From: Cheilinus undulatus
Lineage: Eukaryota > Chordata > Actinopteri > Labriformes > Labridae
Assembly: GCF_018320785.1 (NCBI RefSeq)
Contig: NC_054885.1
Location: 8,010,921-8,074,920 of the forward strand
Reading direction: 5' to 3'
DNA length: 64,000 nt
Under the pieces are notes generated by a model, which was not told the origin of the DNA, ran no database searches, and saw only the letters and a list, made by a program, of their open reading frames with translations. The position numbers and the translations under genes are program-made. Below are positions 29,801-35,030 of this stretch, piece by piece (within the stretch, counting starts at the first letter, position 1; each line of letters starts with the position of its first letter).

Positions 29801-30500
29801 ACAGGAACAGGTACAGGTACAGGAACTGGGACTGGTGCTGCCACAGGAAGTGCCACCGGTTCAGCGGTAGGTGGATCGGCAAAGTCCAGAGGCAAGGGGA
29901 GGTCTGCTGGAAGCTCCTTGACGTACTTTGCAGGGATGTAAAAGGGTTTGGAGTTACCGTCACTTCGAACCTGCCACCAGTGATCATTGGTCTTTGCCAG
30001 CAGGACGTAGCGCTCGTTGGGCTTAATAGAGACCAGCGCCCCATCCCGGCCATGGTACTCATACTGAAACTCCACCAGAACCAGGCCCAGACCTGCAGGG
30101 GCCAACCAAGACCAGATGATTAGATTAAAGTTATGAAAAGTAGTGTAAAAAAACACAAGTGCCAATAAACTCAACAATTACTGCAGTGCATCTGCTTCTG
30201 CTTCACTAGTTTTACGTCTGCATTTTTAATAGCATTTAACCATGTTTTGGATCCTCCTAAATATTTTTTAAACTAAATTTAAGGGTGTAGAGTGTAACAT
30301 TTGTGAATATTAGCAACATCTGATAGTCAGAATCTAGTCTGCAATGCTCACTTCTAATGCCAATCATGGAAACCAGTGGAATCTTTCAACGTGTGTGTCT
30401 ACTGCTTGGAACATGCAGACTGCTGATGCTGAGAACATAATTGTTTACCGTTTCTGCTAAAGCGCTCACCTGGGCTAATTAAGGAGGAGGTTGTTGCCAT
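2707..30500 (-). CDS. arhgap27: Rho GTPase-activating protein 27 (20 coding exons)
   Basis: Stimulates GTP hydrolysis by Rho-family GTPases (Rac1/Cdc42 for mammalian ARHGAP27/CAMGAP1, linked to clathrin trafficking through its SH3). Coding exons in transcript order: 30500-30470, 30092-29113, 19908-19687, 17115-16936, 15421-15284, 15002-14934, 14846-14763, 14604-14572, 12377-12297, 7571-7504, 7258-7171, 6904-6803, 5080-4982, 4796-4718, 4357-4238, 4105-4007, 3932-3855, 3589-3455, 3312-3207, 2884-2707. All introns are GT-AG and the phases close to 990 codons including stop. Domains: SH3 about 14-72, PV repeat 97-109, WW1 408-438, WW2 475-503, PH about 611-725, RhoGAP about 793-985 with GIYRVSG (arginine finger R833) and [10 protein letters not shown] (K872, R876). 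ARHGAP12 and ARHGAP15 are the nearest alternatives. The 'FGC' GAP start and the PNHDT segment favour ARHGAP27. A third WW seen in mammals was not found. Confidence 0.92.
2965..3115 (+). mobile_element. Tc1-like transposon fragment
   Basis: The stretch with 'gtggaagtgttaaggaacaa' and 'agaccacataaaatcaca' is closely similar to 17550-17640 and 58310-58380. It is a short piece of the 5' part of the same Tc1/mariner family, inside arhgap27 intron 19. Confidence 0.65.
3207..3312 (-). CDS. arhgap27: arhgap27 exon 19: RhoGAP
   Basis: 106 nt. It encodes [20 protein letters not shown] and [19 protein letters not shown] is shared with mammalian ARHGAP27, where ARHGAP12 has PNQDT. Ends in phase 2 at a strong gtgagt donor. 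Confidence 0.93.
3455..3589 (-). CDS. arhgap27: arhgap27 exon 18: RhoGAP core
   Basis: 135 nt. It encodes [31 protein letters not shown] and IAAI. The Lys and Arg of [10 protein letters not shown] are the conserved GTPase-contact residues. The donor is gtcagt, slightly off consensus but the only one that keeps phase with exon 19. Confidence 0.92.
3855..3932 (-). CDS. arhgap27: arhgap27 exon 17: arginine finger
   Basis: 78 nt. It encodes [20 protein letters not shown]. The Arg in GIYRVSG (R833 of the joined protein) is the catalytic arginine finger that enters the GTPase active site, so the enzyme should be active. Confidence 0.95.
4007..4105 (-). CDS. arhgap27: arhgap27 exon 16: RhoGAP start
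   Basis: 99 nt. It encodes [15 protein letters not shown] and [15 protein letters not shown], the first RhoGAP helices. 'FGC' with 'IRAVE' fits ARHGAP27 better than ARHGAP12 ('FGSNL', 'IEHVE'). Confidence 0.94.
4238..4357 (-). CDS. arhgap27: arhgap27 exon 15: pre-GAP basic helix
   Basis: 120 nt. It encodes a Ser-rich start, then [20 protein letters not shown], the very conserved basic segment just before the RhoGAP fold in the ARHGAP9/12/15/27 family. Phase 1 at both ends. Confidence 0.93.
4459..4510 (+). mobile_element. Tc1-like terminal repeat remnant
   Basis: 'tactatatagacaaaagtat' followed by 'ttggtcacacc' resembles the terminal repeat of fish Tc1-like elements (tatggacaaaagtattgggacac). 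No body of an element follows, so this is a solo end. It lies in arhgap27 intron 14. Confidence 0.5.
4718..4796 (-). CDS. arhgap27: arhgap27 exon 14: acidic linker
   Basis: 79 nt. It encodes [14 protein letters not shown] followed by a mixed-charge Lys/Asp/Arg tract that joins PH to RhoGAP. It ends in phase 1 at a gtaagt donor. Confidence 0.88.
4982..5080 (-). CDS. arhgap27: arhgap27 exon 13: PH C-terminal helix
   Basis: 33 codons, including [19 protein letters not shown] and IQDTIRQL. The Trp in the DWLKV helix is the invariant PH C-terminal tryptophan. Phase 0 at both ends. Confidence 0.92.
5497..6512. repeat. 31-bp minisatellite, about 32 copies
   Basis: Tandem units of about 31 bp (acagtcacagagtcactctg plus atgaccaaaca) fill about 1 kb of arhgap27 intron 12. 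Most copies differ by one or two bases. Some are shortened, and several neighbouring copies share the same variant (for example cacaaagagactctgatgac), as expected from unequal exchange or slippage. Confidence 0.93.
6803..6904 (-). CDS. arhgap27: arhgap27 exon 12: PH domain
   Basis: 34 codons. It encodes [15 protein letters not shown] and [11 protein letters not shown], matching the 'TVELRGA' and 'KDKSSRKNVLEL' blocks of the family's PH domain. Phase 0 at both ends. The 31-bp minisatellite lies in the intron that follows. Confidence 0.93.
7171..7258 (-). CDS. arhgap27: arhgap27 exon 11: PH domain
   Basis: 88 nt. It encodes [18 protein letters not shown] and [14 protein letters not shown] strands 2-3 with the WTVL core. 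It ends in phase 0 before a gtaaga donor. Confidence 0.92.
7504..7571 (-). CDS. arhgap27: arhgap27 exon 10: PH domain start
   Basis: 68 nt. It encodes [14 protein letters not shown] and VADNGKKI, the first PH strand (human ARHGAP27 has LDKAGVLHRTKTADKGKR). It ends in phase 2 at a gtagtg donor. Confidence 0.9.
8140..9175. repeat. degenerate ~40-bp array (aggacacttaagagggcact)
   Basis: Roughly 40-bp units around 'aggacacttaagagggcact' plus 'ttgtctaattttgtctattt' recur about 20 times with heavy divergence. A G-rich tract interrupts the array at 8711-8801. It lies in arhgap27 intron 9. Confidence 0.8.
8711..8801 (+). repeat. G-rich tract, possible G-quadruplex
   Basis: A run of ten G, a (TG) stretch, then (tgggg) repeated about nine times on the plus strand, with many G runs separated by single T. 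This strand is the template for arhgap27. A G4 here could stall RNA polymerase, but no effect is shown. Confidence 0.8.
9568..10058. mobile_element. hAT-like MITE (491 bp)
   Basis: Begins CAGTAGTTCTCAACTGGT and ends ACCAGCTGAGAACCACTG, an imperfect terminal inverted repeat. It is the same family as 13692-14164. The flanking 8-mers match at only 5 of 8 positions, so the duplication has decayed. No transposase is encoded. Confidence 0.8.
10650..11425. repeat. degenerate 'tggcaaaaatgggtt' array
   Basis: Short units around tggcaaaaatgggtt and aagtggcaaaaa recur with strong drift over about 780 bp. The array at 23160-24225 is built from the reverse complement of the same unit. It lies in arhgap27 intron 9. 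Confidence 0.8.
11455..11610. repeat. GC-richer unassigned insert
   Basis: This stretch (ccagaagggtcccaacccct, cacgagggcccaaaaaccat) is far more GC-rich than the array on its left and has no coding homology I recognise. It may be a repeat fragment, but no second copy is seen in the window. Confidence 0.3.
12297..12377 (-). CDS. arhgap27: arhgap27 exon 9
   Basis: 27 codons, phase 0 at both ends, from a tttcag acceptor to a gtagat donor. It encodes a basic, Ser-rich linker ([22 protein letters not shown]) leading into the PH domain. It is the last of seven consecutive exons whose lengths are all multiples of three. Confidence 0.82.
12480..12835. repeat. dispersed repeat related to 40-kb duplication
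   Basis: Shares phrases with 39957-40670: a 'gctaa' and 'gcagttcagctaaa' block, 'gattggtccagtct' and 'gatggatatgg'. It is one diverged copy inside arhgap27 intron 8. Its class is not recognised and no reading frame is kept. Confidence 0.45.
13692..14164. mobile_element. complete hAT-type MITE with 8-bp TSD
   Basis: The 473-bp element starts CAGTGGTTCTAAACTAGT and ends ACCAGTTGAGAACCACTG. It is flanked by a perfect 8-bp direct repeat, ATCTAGAT (13684-13691 and 14165-14172), the hallmark of hAT insertion. It has no transposase and lies in arhgap27 intron 8. Confidence 0.92.
14572..14604 (-). CDS. arhgap27: arhgap27 exon 8 (33-nt microexon)
   Basis: 11 codons, [11 protein letters not shown], phase 0 at both ends, with a gtgcag acceptor and a strong gtgagt donor. 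The WRHS core is also present in the ARHGAP12 linker before its PH domain, which supports a real exon rather than a chance match. Confidence 0.75.
14763..14846 (-). CDS. arhgap27: arhgap27 exon 7
   Basis: 28 codons, phase 0 at both ends, from a ttttcccag acceptor to a gtaatc donor. No domain is recognised. The segment is a polar linker ([18 protein letters not shown] and so on) where mammals have part of a third WW-like region. Confidence 0.78.
14934..15002 (-). CDS. arhgap27: arhgap27 exon 6
   Basis: 23 codons, phase 0 at both ends: [13 protein letters not shown] and so on, ending at Met before a gtacag donor. The PxPExDYP pattern matches the linker after WW2 in mammalian ARHGAP27. The acceptor (cctgaag) has a modest pyrimidine tract. 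Confidence 0.8.
15284..15421 (-). CDS. arhgap27: arhgap27 exon 5: WW2
   Basis: 46 codons, phase 0 at both ends. It holds a complete WW domain: [17 protein letters not shown], then TSWTAP (W476 and W499, tyrosine triplet 488-490). A short SPSSPSSP run follows. WW domains of this type bind proline-rich ligands. Confidence 0.9.
15470..16065 (-). mobile_element. Tc1/mariner relic, minus orientation
   Basis: Read on the minus strand this contains a decayed transposase C-terminal half ([12 protein letters not shown] segment, 'tgggacaacattcctctccc') and the terminal phrase near 15470. It is the inverse copy of the family at 20115-20755. Stops and an internal deletion show that it is dead. It lies in arhgap27 intron 4. 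Confidence 0.7.
16936..17115 (-). CDS. arhgap27: arhgap27 exon 4: rest of WW1
   Basis: 60 codons, phase 0 at both ends. It completes WW1 with [15 protein letters not shown] and the closing DP, giving both signature Trp residues (W410 and W433 of the joined protein). A Ser/Pro-rich tail follows, ending at Gln before a gtacgt donor. Confidence 0.9.
17540..19235 (+). mobile_element. Tc1-like element with nested insertion
   Basis: The left part (17540-17964) and right part (18890-19235) together carry a broken Tc1 transposase. The right part encodes [20 protein letters not shown] and LPRRVEAV, the usual C-terminal block. The right end has 'gatacttttgtccgtatagt', a terminal-repeat remnant. A second element of about 925 bp splits it. 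It lies in arhgap27 intron 3. Confidence 0.8.
17965..18889. mobile_element. MITE nested in Tc1 copy
   Basis: The ends are related in inverted orientation: 'aggccttgtttacacgac' on the left and 'catgtaaacaagact' on the right. It falls between transposase segments that are contiguous in the copy at 58.3 kb. No coding sequence is seen. Boundaries are good to a few bases. Confidence 0.6.
19687..19908 (-). CDS. arhgap27: arhgap27 exon 3: linker, start of WW1
   Basis: 74 codons, phase 0 at both ends. It contains the motif TPIYANV, seen before WW1 in ARHGAP12/27 (VYAN) and a likely tyrosine phosphorylation site by analogy. A Pro/Ser stretch follows. The exon ends in EGW-Q, the first conserved Trp of WW1. 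Confidence 0.88.
20115..20755 (+). mobile_element. Tc1/mariner relic, 3' half
   Basis: A decayed transposase C-terminal half is readable ([23 protein letters not shown]). It ends with 'cgtcccaactttttgggaat', the terminal motif of an abundant fish element. Frameshifts and stops are present. It lies in arhgap27 intron 2, inverted with respect to 15470-16065. Confidence 0.75.
21370..21686 (-). mobile_element. Tc1-like fragment
   Basis: The minus strand resembles the transposase core seen in fish Tc1 elements, including the phrase that reads 'gtgaagcacagtggtggcag' and 'catcatgctgtgggg'. The same phrase occurs at 27960-28010. It breaks off at 21686, where a different repeat begins. Confidence 0.7.
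21687..22200. repeat. 'gggctgggcaattaatcgc' repeat
   Basis: Starts with a phrase common in fish genomes at the end of non-autonomous DNA elements (gggctgggcaattaatcgca) and continues AT-rich to 'ttgcaatatttgggaaaaca'. A related fragment lies at 25375-25490. The class is not certain. Confidence 0.5.
22693..22713 (-). CDS. arhgap27: candidate alternative first exon (SH3-less form)
   Basis: The minus strand carries ATG, six more codons (MKQLQLQ) and a gtggga donor. It ends in phase 0, exactly the phase required by exon 3 at 19908. It lies 35-70 bases downstream of two GC boxes and about 125 bases downstream of a TTTAAATA motif. Splicing would give a protein that begins at the WW region and lacks the SH3. 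Mammalian ARHGAP27 also has short forms without the SH3, as I recall. No transcript evidence is available here. Confidence 0.4.
22742..22846 (-). promoter_or_regulatory. candidate internal promoter of arhgap27
   Basis: Minus-strand GC boxes (gggggcggggc at 22748-22758, ggcggggc at 22778-22785) and a TTTAAATA motif at 22837-22844 lie just upstream of the short candidate first exon at 22713. They sit inside intron 2. The sequence is visibly more GC-rich than the AT-rich intron around it. Confidence 0.4.
23160..24225. repeat. degenerate 'ccatttttgccacttt' array
   Basis: About 1 kb of short diverged units (ccatttttgccactttttgc, aacccatttttgctgc), with one larger internal duplication (about 23770-23920 versus 24050-24200). 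It is the reverse complement of the 10650-11425 unit. It lies in arhgap27 intron 2. Confidence 0.85.
25375..25860 (+). mobile_element. Tc1-like C-terminal fragment
   Basis: After an AT-rich repeat piece (25375-25490), the plus strand encodes VERMEWPSSSPDLNP and IGTLVGSS after a frame slip, then [25 protein letters not shown] with DEWDAI is the end of a Tc1 transposase DDE domain. It is truncated at the 5' side and frameshifted. Confidence 0.75.
27676..28687 (-). mobile_element. internally deleted Tc1-like element
   Basis: Both ends share an inverted repeat (agtgcctaaaaaatatattt on the left, ttttttataggcactg on the right). The minus strand encodes [13 protein letters not shown], a Tc1 core motif. 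It is about 1.0 kb against a usual 1.5-1.6 kb, with stops. It lies just left of arhgap27 exon 2, in intron 2. Confidence 0.8.
29113..30092 (-). CDS. arhgap27: arhgap27 exon 2: SH3 and linker
   Basis: A 980-nt exon between a ccctgcag acceptor and a gtaaga donor. It encodes the whole SH3 ([32 protein letters not shown]). After that come a (PV) repeat, a low-complexity Pro/Ser/Thr linker and a Glu-rich block. The exon ends in-frame after Gln337. The open frame continues past the donor, but the splice signal and the next exon's homology place the end here. Confidence 0.92.
30470..30500 (-). CDS. arhgap27: arhgap27 coding exon 1 (start)
   Basis: Encodes [10 protein letters not shown] plus one base of a Gly codon, then a gtgagc donor. 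The ATG has A at -3 and G at +4, a strong Kozak context, and a GC box lies about 25 bases upstream. The joined 'PG' before the SH3 resembles ARHGAP12, where a PG also precedes the first SH3 strand. That is the reason to prefer this start over the alternative at 32926. Confidence 0.7.
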
Positions 30501-30522
30501 GATGAGACCACTAAACTCCAAA

Positions 30523-30536
30523 GGCCCCGCCCCCCC
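30523..30536 (-). promoter_or_regulatory. GC box upstream of arhgap27 exon 1
   Basis: The minus strand reads ggggggcggggcc, an Sp1-type site, 23 bases before the ATG at 30500. No TATA box is evident nearby, so a TATA-less start would be expected. The placement is inferred from the motif and position only. Confidence 0.4.
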
Positions 30537-31324
30537 TTAGGTAGATGGGCAGGTGGCGCTGAACTTGAGGGGTCAAAGGTTACAGCTGATCATCAGCCCC
30601 CTTAAAAAGAGAAAAGTTAAATTAGACGAGACAATACAGATTTAGCAAAAAAAAGTCATCTTAAACAAAAAAATGGTAATTTAGTACATTTGCTTTTTTG
30701 TGTTGTTGCATAAATTTGCTGTTTTAAAAAGTTAGTTCAGCTCCAACACAACATTTGTGAAACACAGTAACAGACCAGATCTCATAATCTCCTGTGGTCT
30801 GAGGTTTACCATACAGTCTTTCTCTGCAGAGTTGTGGAGCCTTAGTGAAGAAGTTAACGGCAATTTGGGCACAAAAATAGCATAATACAGGTGGATTTCT
30901 GTAGGAATCTATTATGTGAAGCCTATTAGTGATTGACGAGGACTATTTGCACTGAAAAATTTCATTGCTGCCACTGCAGCACATTTCACTGCTGTCCCCC
31001 CACAGTAATGGACGGACCCCTGAAAGATCAAGTGAATGCATCCTTTTTGCCCCAGATCATTTCTGATGGACAATGTTTTTTCAAACTTTTGTCCCTTCCA
31101 TGCTGATGGTCCCAGAAAAAAATCTGGATTTTAAATTTGGCCTTTGCTGCAGTCTTTATTCATGTTGTTGTACAATTCCAAAACTTCCAAGTTATGTAGA
31201 AATAGGAGAAATTAGGCCCAGATTTACAAGGCCCATAAAACTATTCACTATTCATCCACATTCATCACTGAGTGTGTGGGTTGGTCTTCTTTGTCTTTAC
31301 GTAGACTTAAACACTGGTATATTC

Positions 31325-32225
31325 TTATCTACAAAGATGTTGGTCTTCTACCTTAGTAGAAGTTTTCCTTTCTGCCTCAGTCCATTTAAAATGAGCTTTG
31401 CCTGATAGAAAACGGCAGTTTTTCTGGATCACGCTTTCATTTGACCTCGTCTTTGCAGGATGCAGCTTTAACTTGCGTTTTTGAAAGGCATGGCAAACTG
31501 TGCTGACAGACAATGATTTTTGCAAGTGTTCTTGAGCCCATGCAGTGATTTCCAGTACAGAATCATGCCTGTTTTGAATGCGGTGTCACCTGGGGGGCCC
31601 AGAAGGTTGCCAGCATCCAATATGGCCCTTCCACCTTGTCCCTAGTGCAGAAATTTCTCCAGATCCTCTAAATGTTTTGATGATATAAAGTACTGTGGAT
31701 GGTTGGATATTTAAAGTCTTTGCAATTTTATATAAGGATTATATTCCTTAAATTATTCCACAGTTTTCTGCAGATCAGTGCTCCTCCACCTATCTATACT
31801 TCTTTTTTTCCTTTAAAGATTTGTTTTTGGGCCTTTTCGTGCCTTTATTAGATAGAGGAGGACAGTGGATAGAGCCGGAAACAGGGAGGAGCATGGAGGA
31901 GAGACATGCTGGATTTGAACCTGGGCTTCCTGTGTGCATGGTGCGCACCTTAACCACTCGACTACCAGCGCGCCCAGACCTACCTACACTTCTGACAGAC
32001 TCACTGTTTCAGCCTTTTGTCACCCTGTCCCTACTTTCTGGAGATATGTTGCAGCCATCATATCTAAATTTAACTTATTTTTCCCTAAAACAGTAAAATG
32101 TCTCAGTTTCAACATGTGTTATCTTGTTTATGTTCTTTTGTGAATATAATCTGGGTTGTTTTAGATTTGCAAATCATTCCATTCTTTTCAACATAGTGCC
32201 TCAGCATTTTTGGAATCCAGATTGT
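31325..32225 (-). mobile_element. Tc1/mariner relic, N-terminal half, split by SINE
   Basis: The minus strand encodes SLSVSTVCHAFQKRKLKL and KAHFKWTEAER, the N-terminal and linker part of a fish Tc1 transposase. The right end has the terminal phrase 'tttgcaaatcattcc' and 'tttttggaatcc'. A tRNA-derived SINE interrupts it at about 31805-31980. Confidence 0.7.
31805..31980 (-). mobile_element. tRNA-derived SINE copy
   Basis: The minus strand starts ctggtagtcgagtggttaag (A-box-like) and has ggttcaaatccag (B box) about 40 bases later. These are the two internal Pol III promoter elements of a tRNA-Leu/Ser-type head. A related copy lies at 44865-45025. Confidence 0.65.
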
Positions 32226-32901
32226 ATTTTTCCAAGTCCCGTCCCTGCAACCAAACCCTCCCTTAGCCATGATCTCCTGTTATGTGGCAGCTGAACTTCT
32301 GAATAACAAGTCAGGACTGTGTTTTATCTTGTTTGAAAATGCAACACACCCAGGATCAGGAAGGCAGCAGGTCAGGCAGAAACACTTCAGTTCTGGTGTA
32401 AAAACGATTTGGATTTGAAAGTACCATTACAGTTCTTTTAAATGTAGGTAACCTTCATGTAGTCACACCCTAAGATGCATCAGTTCTGTGCATGTGCATT
32501 CCAGAACAAAACATGCAAAGTCTCAAGTTCTGAAGTGTGCTGCTTTATTTCTGAACTCATCATTGTGGATTATTTTTCATTCTGTTCTTTATTTAGAGAG
32601 AAAGCAGAATAAAATAGACTGCCTGTCAGCAGCTTGTGAAAAAGAAACAGAGGTATGACAGTTATGTGTCTCTCCTCTTGTCAGAACAAGTCAAACTACA
32701 ACCATCTCTGAGAACAGAGCTCCTCCTGCAGCTCCTCACGCTAGTGCTAATGCTAACCCTCATGCCTCTCTCTCCTTGTTTTCTTCATGTCCTCCTCTCT
32801 GTGGTCACAGTCATGTGAGTCTGGTGTCGCCTTACTGCAGATCCTATGTCACTGAAGGTTTACAGCCCAGCGTGTGCAGAGTCCAGCCGTGAAAGACTCA
32901 C

Positions 32902-32926
32902 CTGTGTCAGCGTCTCCAGTGTTCAT
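32902..32926 (-). CDS. arhgap27: candidate upstream alternative first exon
   Basis: The minus strand gives ATG plus seven codons (MNTGDADT) and one base, then a perfect gtgagt donor. The ending phase 1 equals that of the exon at 30470 and fits exon 2. A TATA box lies 80 bases upstream, and there is no ATG between the expected start site and this one. It would make a form that differs only in its first residues and keeps the SH3. Confidence 0.45.
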
Positions 32927-33005
32927 ATCCTCTCTCACCTGTCTGCTTCACACCTGCTCTCACTCCAAAGTTTCAAAGTAAAAGCCCTCCAGCTAAAATA
33001 AGGAG

Positions 33006-33013
33006 TTATATAA
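33006..33013 (-). promoter_or_regulatory. TATA box of candidate upstream promoter
   Basis: The motif is TTATATAA, the same on both strands. For leftward transcription it predicts a start near 32975-32985, about 50-60 bases before the ATG at 32926. Confidence 0.45.
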
Positions 33014-33909
33014 GACGTGCTCAACCTCAGAGGAACAACATCATGCAGGTTGTCTGCCCAAACCACAGGTCCCACCCACTCATCAGGTAGAGGGGTGGGG
33101 CCTATCAGTGAGTTACCTGCTCAGGTGTAGACCTGCAGGATGCTTCATCAGCATTAACATAAGCTTTCTACTCAAAGAAAGTGATTCCACAGGTAAACAG
33201 GAGAGCATGTTCAAACAAACTGCAGTCATAATGCAAACAGTAAACAGATTCAGATTATTCTGGGTTCATCTGAGCTTTTTTACATGAATCTTATCTCATT
33301 TAAATTAACTTCAATTCATTCAACACCTATTTTAAAGCTTTTCTCTCAGTTAAAATTATTCATGACTTTTTAAAGGACAACTATAACTCCCCATATTAAA
33401 CTTATCAACACATTTCAACATATTGTACCACTTTTATACTTGTTTTATTCCAGTTAACTCTGCTGTTTGAATCATTCAAATGAATTTGTAATTCTCAGAG
33501 ATTTTCTTTAAACCTTGCAAAAGTTCCACTCTGACCCACGGACGAACCGATCATATTTGAAAGTCAAAGGTCAAGAAGGTTACTGGGCCTCATGTTCATA
33601 CCTTGTCTGTAAAGGCAATATCTAAGAACTTCTCGAGTTTTTTTCTTTCAAACTGAGCACAGATGTCAATTCTGAATCTAGGATGAACTCATTAGATCAG
33701 ATACCTGTTGGTCAAGGTTAATATTTATAATTTCCTTTATATGGGTTAACTAATCTCAAAGAAGTGGATTAGTTGTGGCTATATGAGGAAAAAATGTTAC
33801 ACAAAATGAAAAAAAACAGAAATTAAATGAAAACACATGCTAAATTTGTGGTAAAAAGTGAAAAGGTGGTTCTAAGGGATCAAATTAGGTTGATTTGTAG
33901 TAAATGAGA

Positions 33910-35015
33910 TGCTCAAAAAAAAAAAAGTGGTCAATAAGCGGGAAAAATTGATCACTTAGTGGTCAACAAGTCCTAAATAAGAGTTTAATAAGAGTTTAAT
34001 AAGTGGTTAATATGTTGAAAATAAGTGGTCAATACTGGTAAATAAGTAAGCATTAAGTAAGGGGGGCAATAAGTAGTAAATAAGTGGTTAATAAGTGTTC
34101 GATAATTGGTAAATAAGTAATCAATAAGTCAGATCTATTCAATTAGCTCTGGGGCCACATGTGGACCAGAACCAACCCCCAAGTGGCCCAGCCTGTGGTA
34201 ATGCCAAAGATGCAAAGGGCGATCTGTTTCTCAAATTTTCATGAATTCCCACAGTATTTCAGACTGTGAATGCAACACTCCGCATAGTCTAGTCAGTCAT
34301 GGACAGTCTACCTACAATGCACTGTTTTTTTTTTTTTTTTAAGTGTGGCTAGTGAACTGAAGCTACAACTGTGCAAATTTAGTTTTTATGCACTTTAAGA
34401 TATGCCTGGGTAAGGTGTGACCAAAATCATTATTTACAGAATTTCATTTTATTTCGTCATTCTATTTATTTTATTTTTATTCACGTGAAACAAACATTTC
34501 TACTACCTCAGGTTGTGTTCAAATACAGCTCTGTTGTTGTGTTTTTATGTACTTTTTAATGTGCTTTAGTCATGTTGACAAATTTAAAAGGGAGACTATG
34601 AATAAAAAGTAAATACTTTTTTATCAAATTGATCTGTATGGATTTGAAATTTGACATTACCAGCTGCCTACTTGGCGCTGAACATGTCTGGCCCACCTGC
34701 ATTTCTTGATTTAAAAAATTTGGCCCAGTTGAATTTGTAATTGAATAGCCCTGCAATAAATGATAAATAAGTGGTGAACAGGGGGTGGATAAGTGATTAA
34801 TAATTGGTTAGTAAGTAATCAATCAGTGGTAAATAAGTGGCAGGGGGGTAAATTAGTAATAGGGGATGAGTAGGTTGTAAATAAGGGGTTAATGAATGGG
34901 ACATAATCTGTAAATAAGGGATTGATAAGTGGAAAAAATGGATCAATAAGTGGCCAAAAAAGTCCTAAATAAGGGTTTATAAAGTGGTCAATATGGTGAA
35001 AATAAGTAGTAAGTG
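33910..35015. repeat. degenerate 'aataagtggtcaataagtgg' array
   Basis: Short units (aataagtggtcaataagtgg, taaataagtggttaataa) repeat with drift on both sides of a 624-bp element at 34130-34753, which split a once continuous array. Confidence 0.85.
34130..34753. mobile_element. hAT-type MITE inside the array
   Basis: The ends are inverted: cagatctattcaattagctc and taattgaatagccctg. The 8-mers flanking it are CAATAAGT (34122-34129) and CAATAAAT (34754-34761), a 7/8 match and itself a piece of the array unit. No coding region is seen. Confidence 0.8.
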
Positions 35016-35030
35016 GTTAATGAATAATTT

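Noticed and set aside
30093..30177. N-terminal hydrophobic extension ([10 protein letters not shown]) as a signal peptide for arhgap27
   Set aside because: It is upstream of a ccctgcag acceptor and therefore intronic. A cytosolic GAP with an SH3 start needs no signal peptide.
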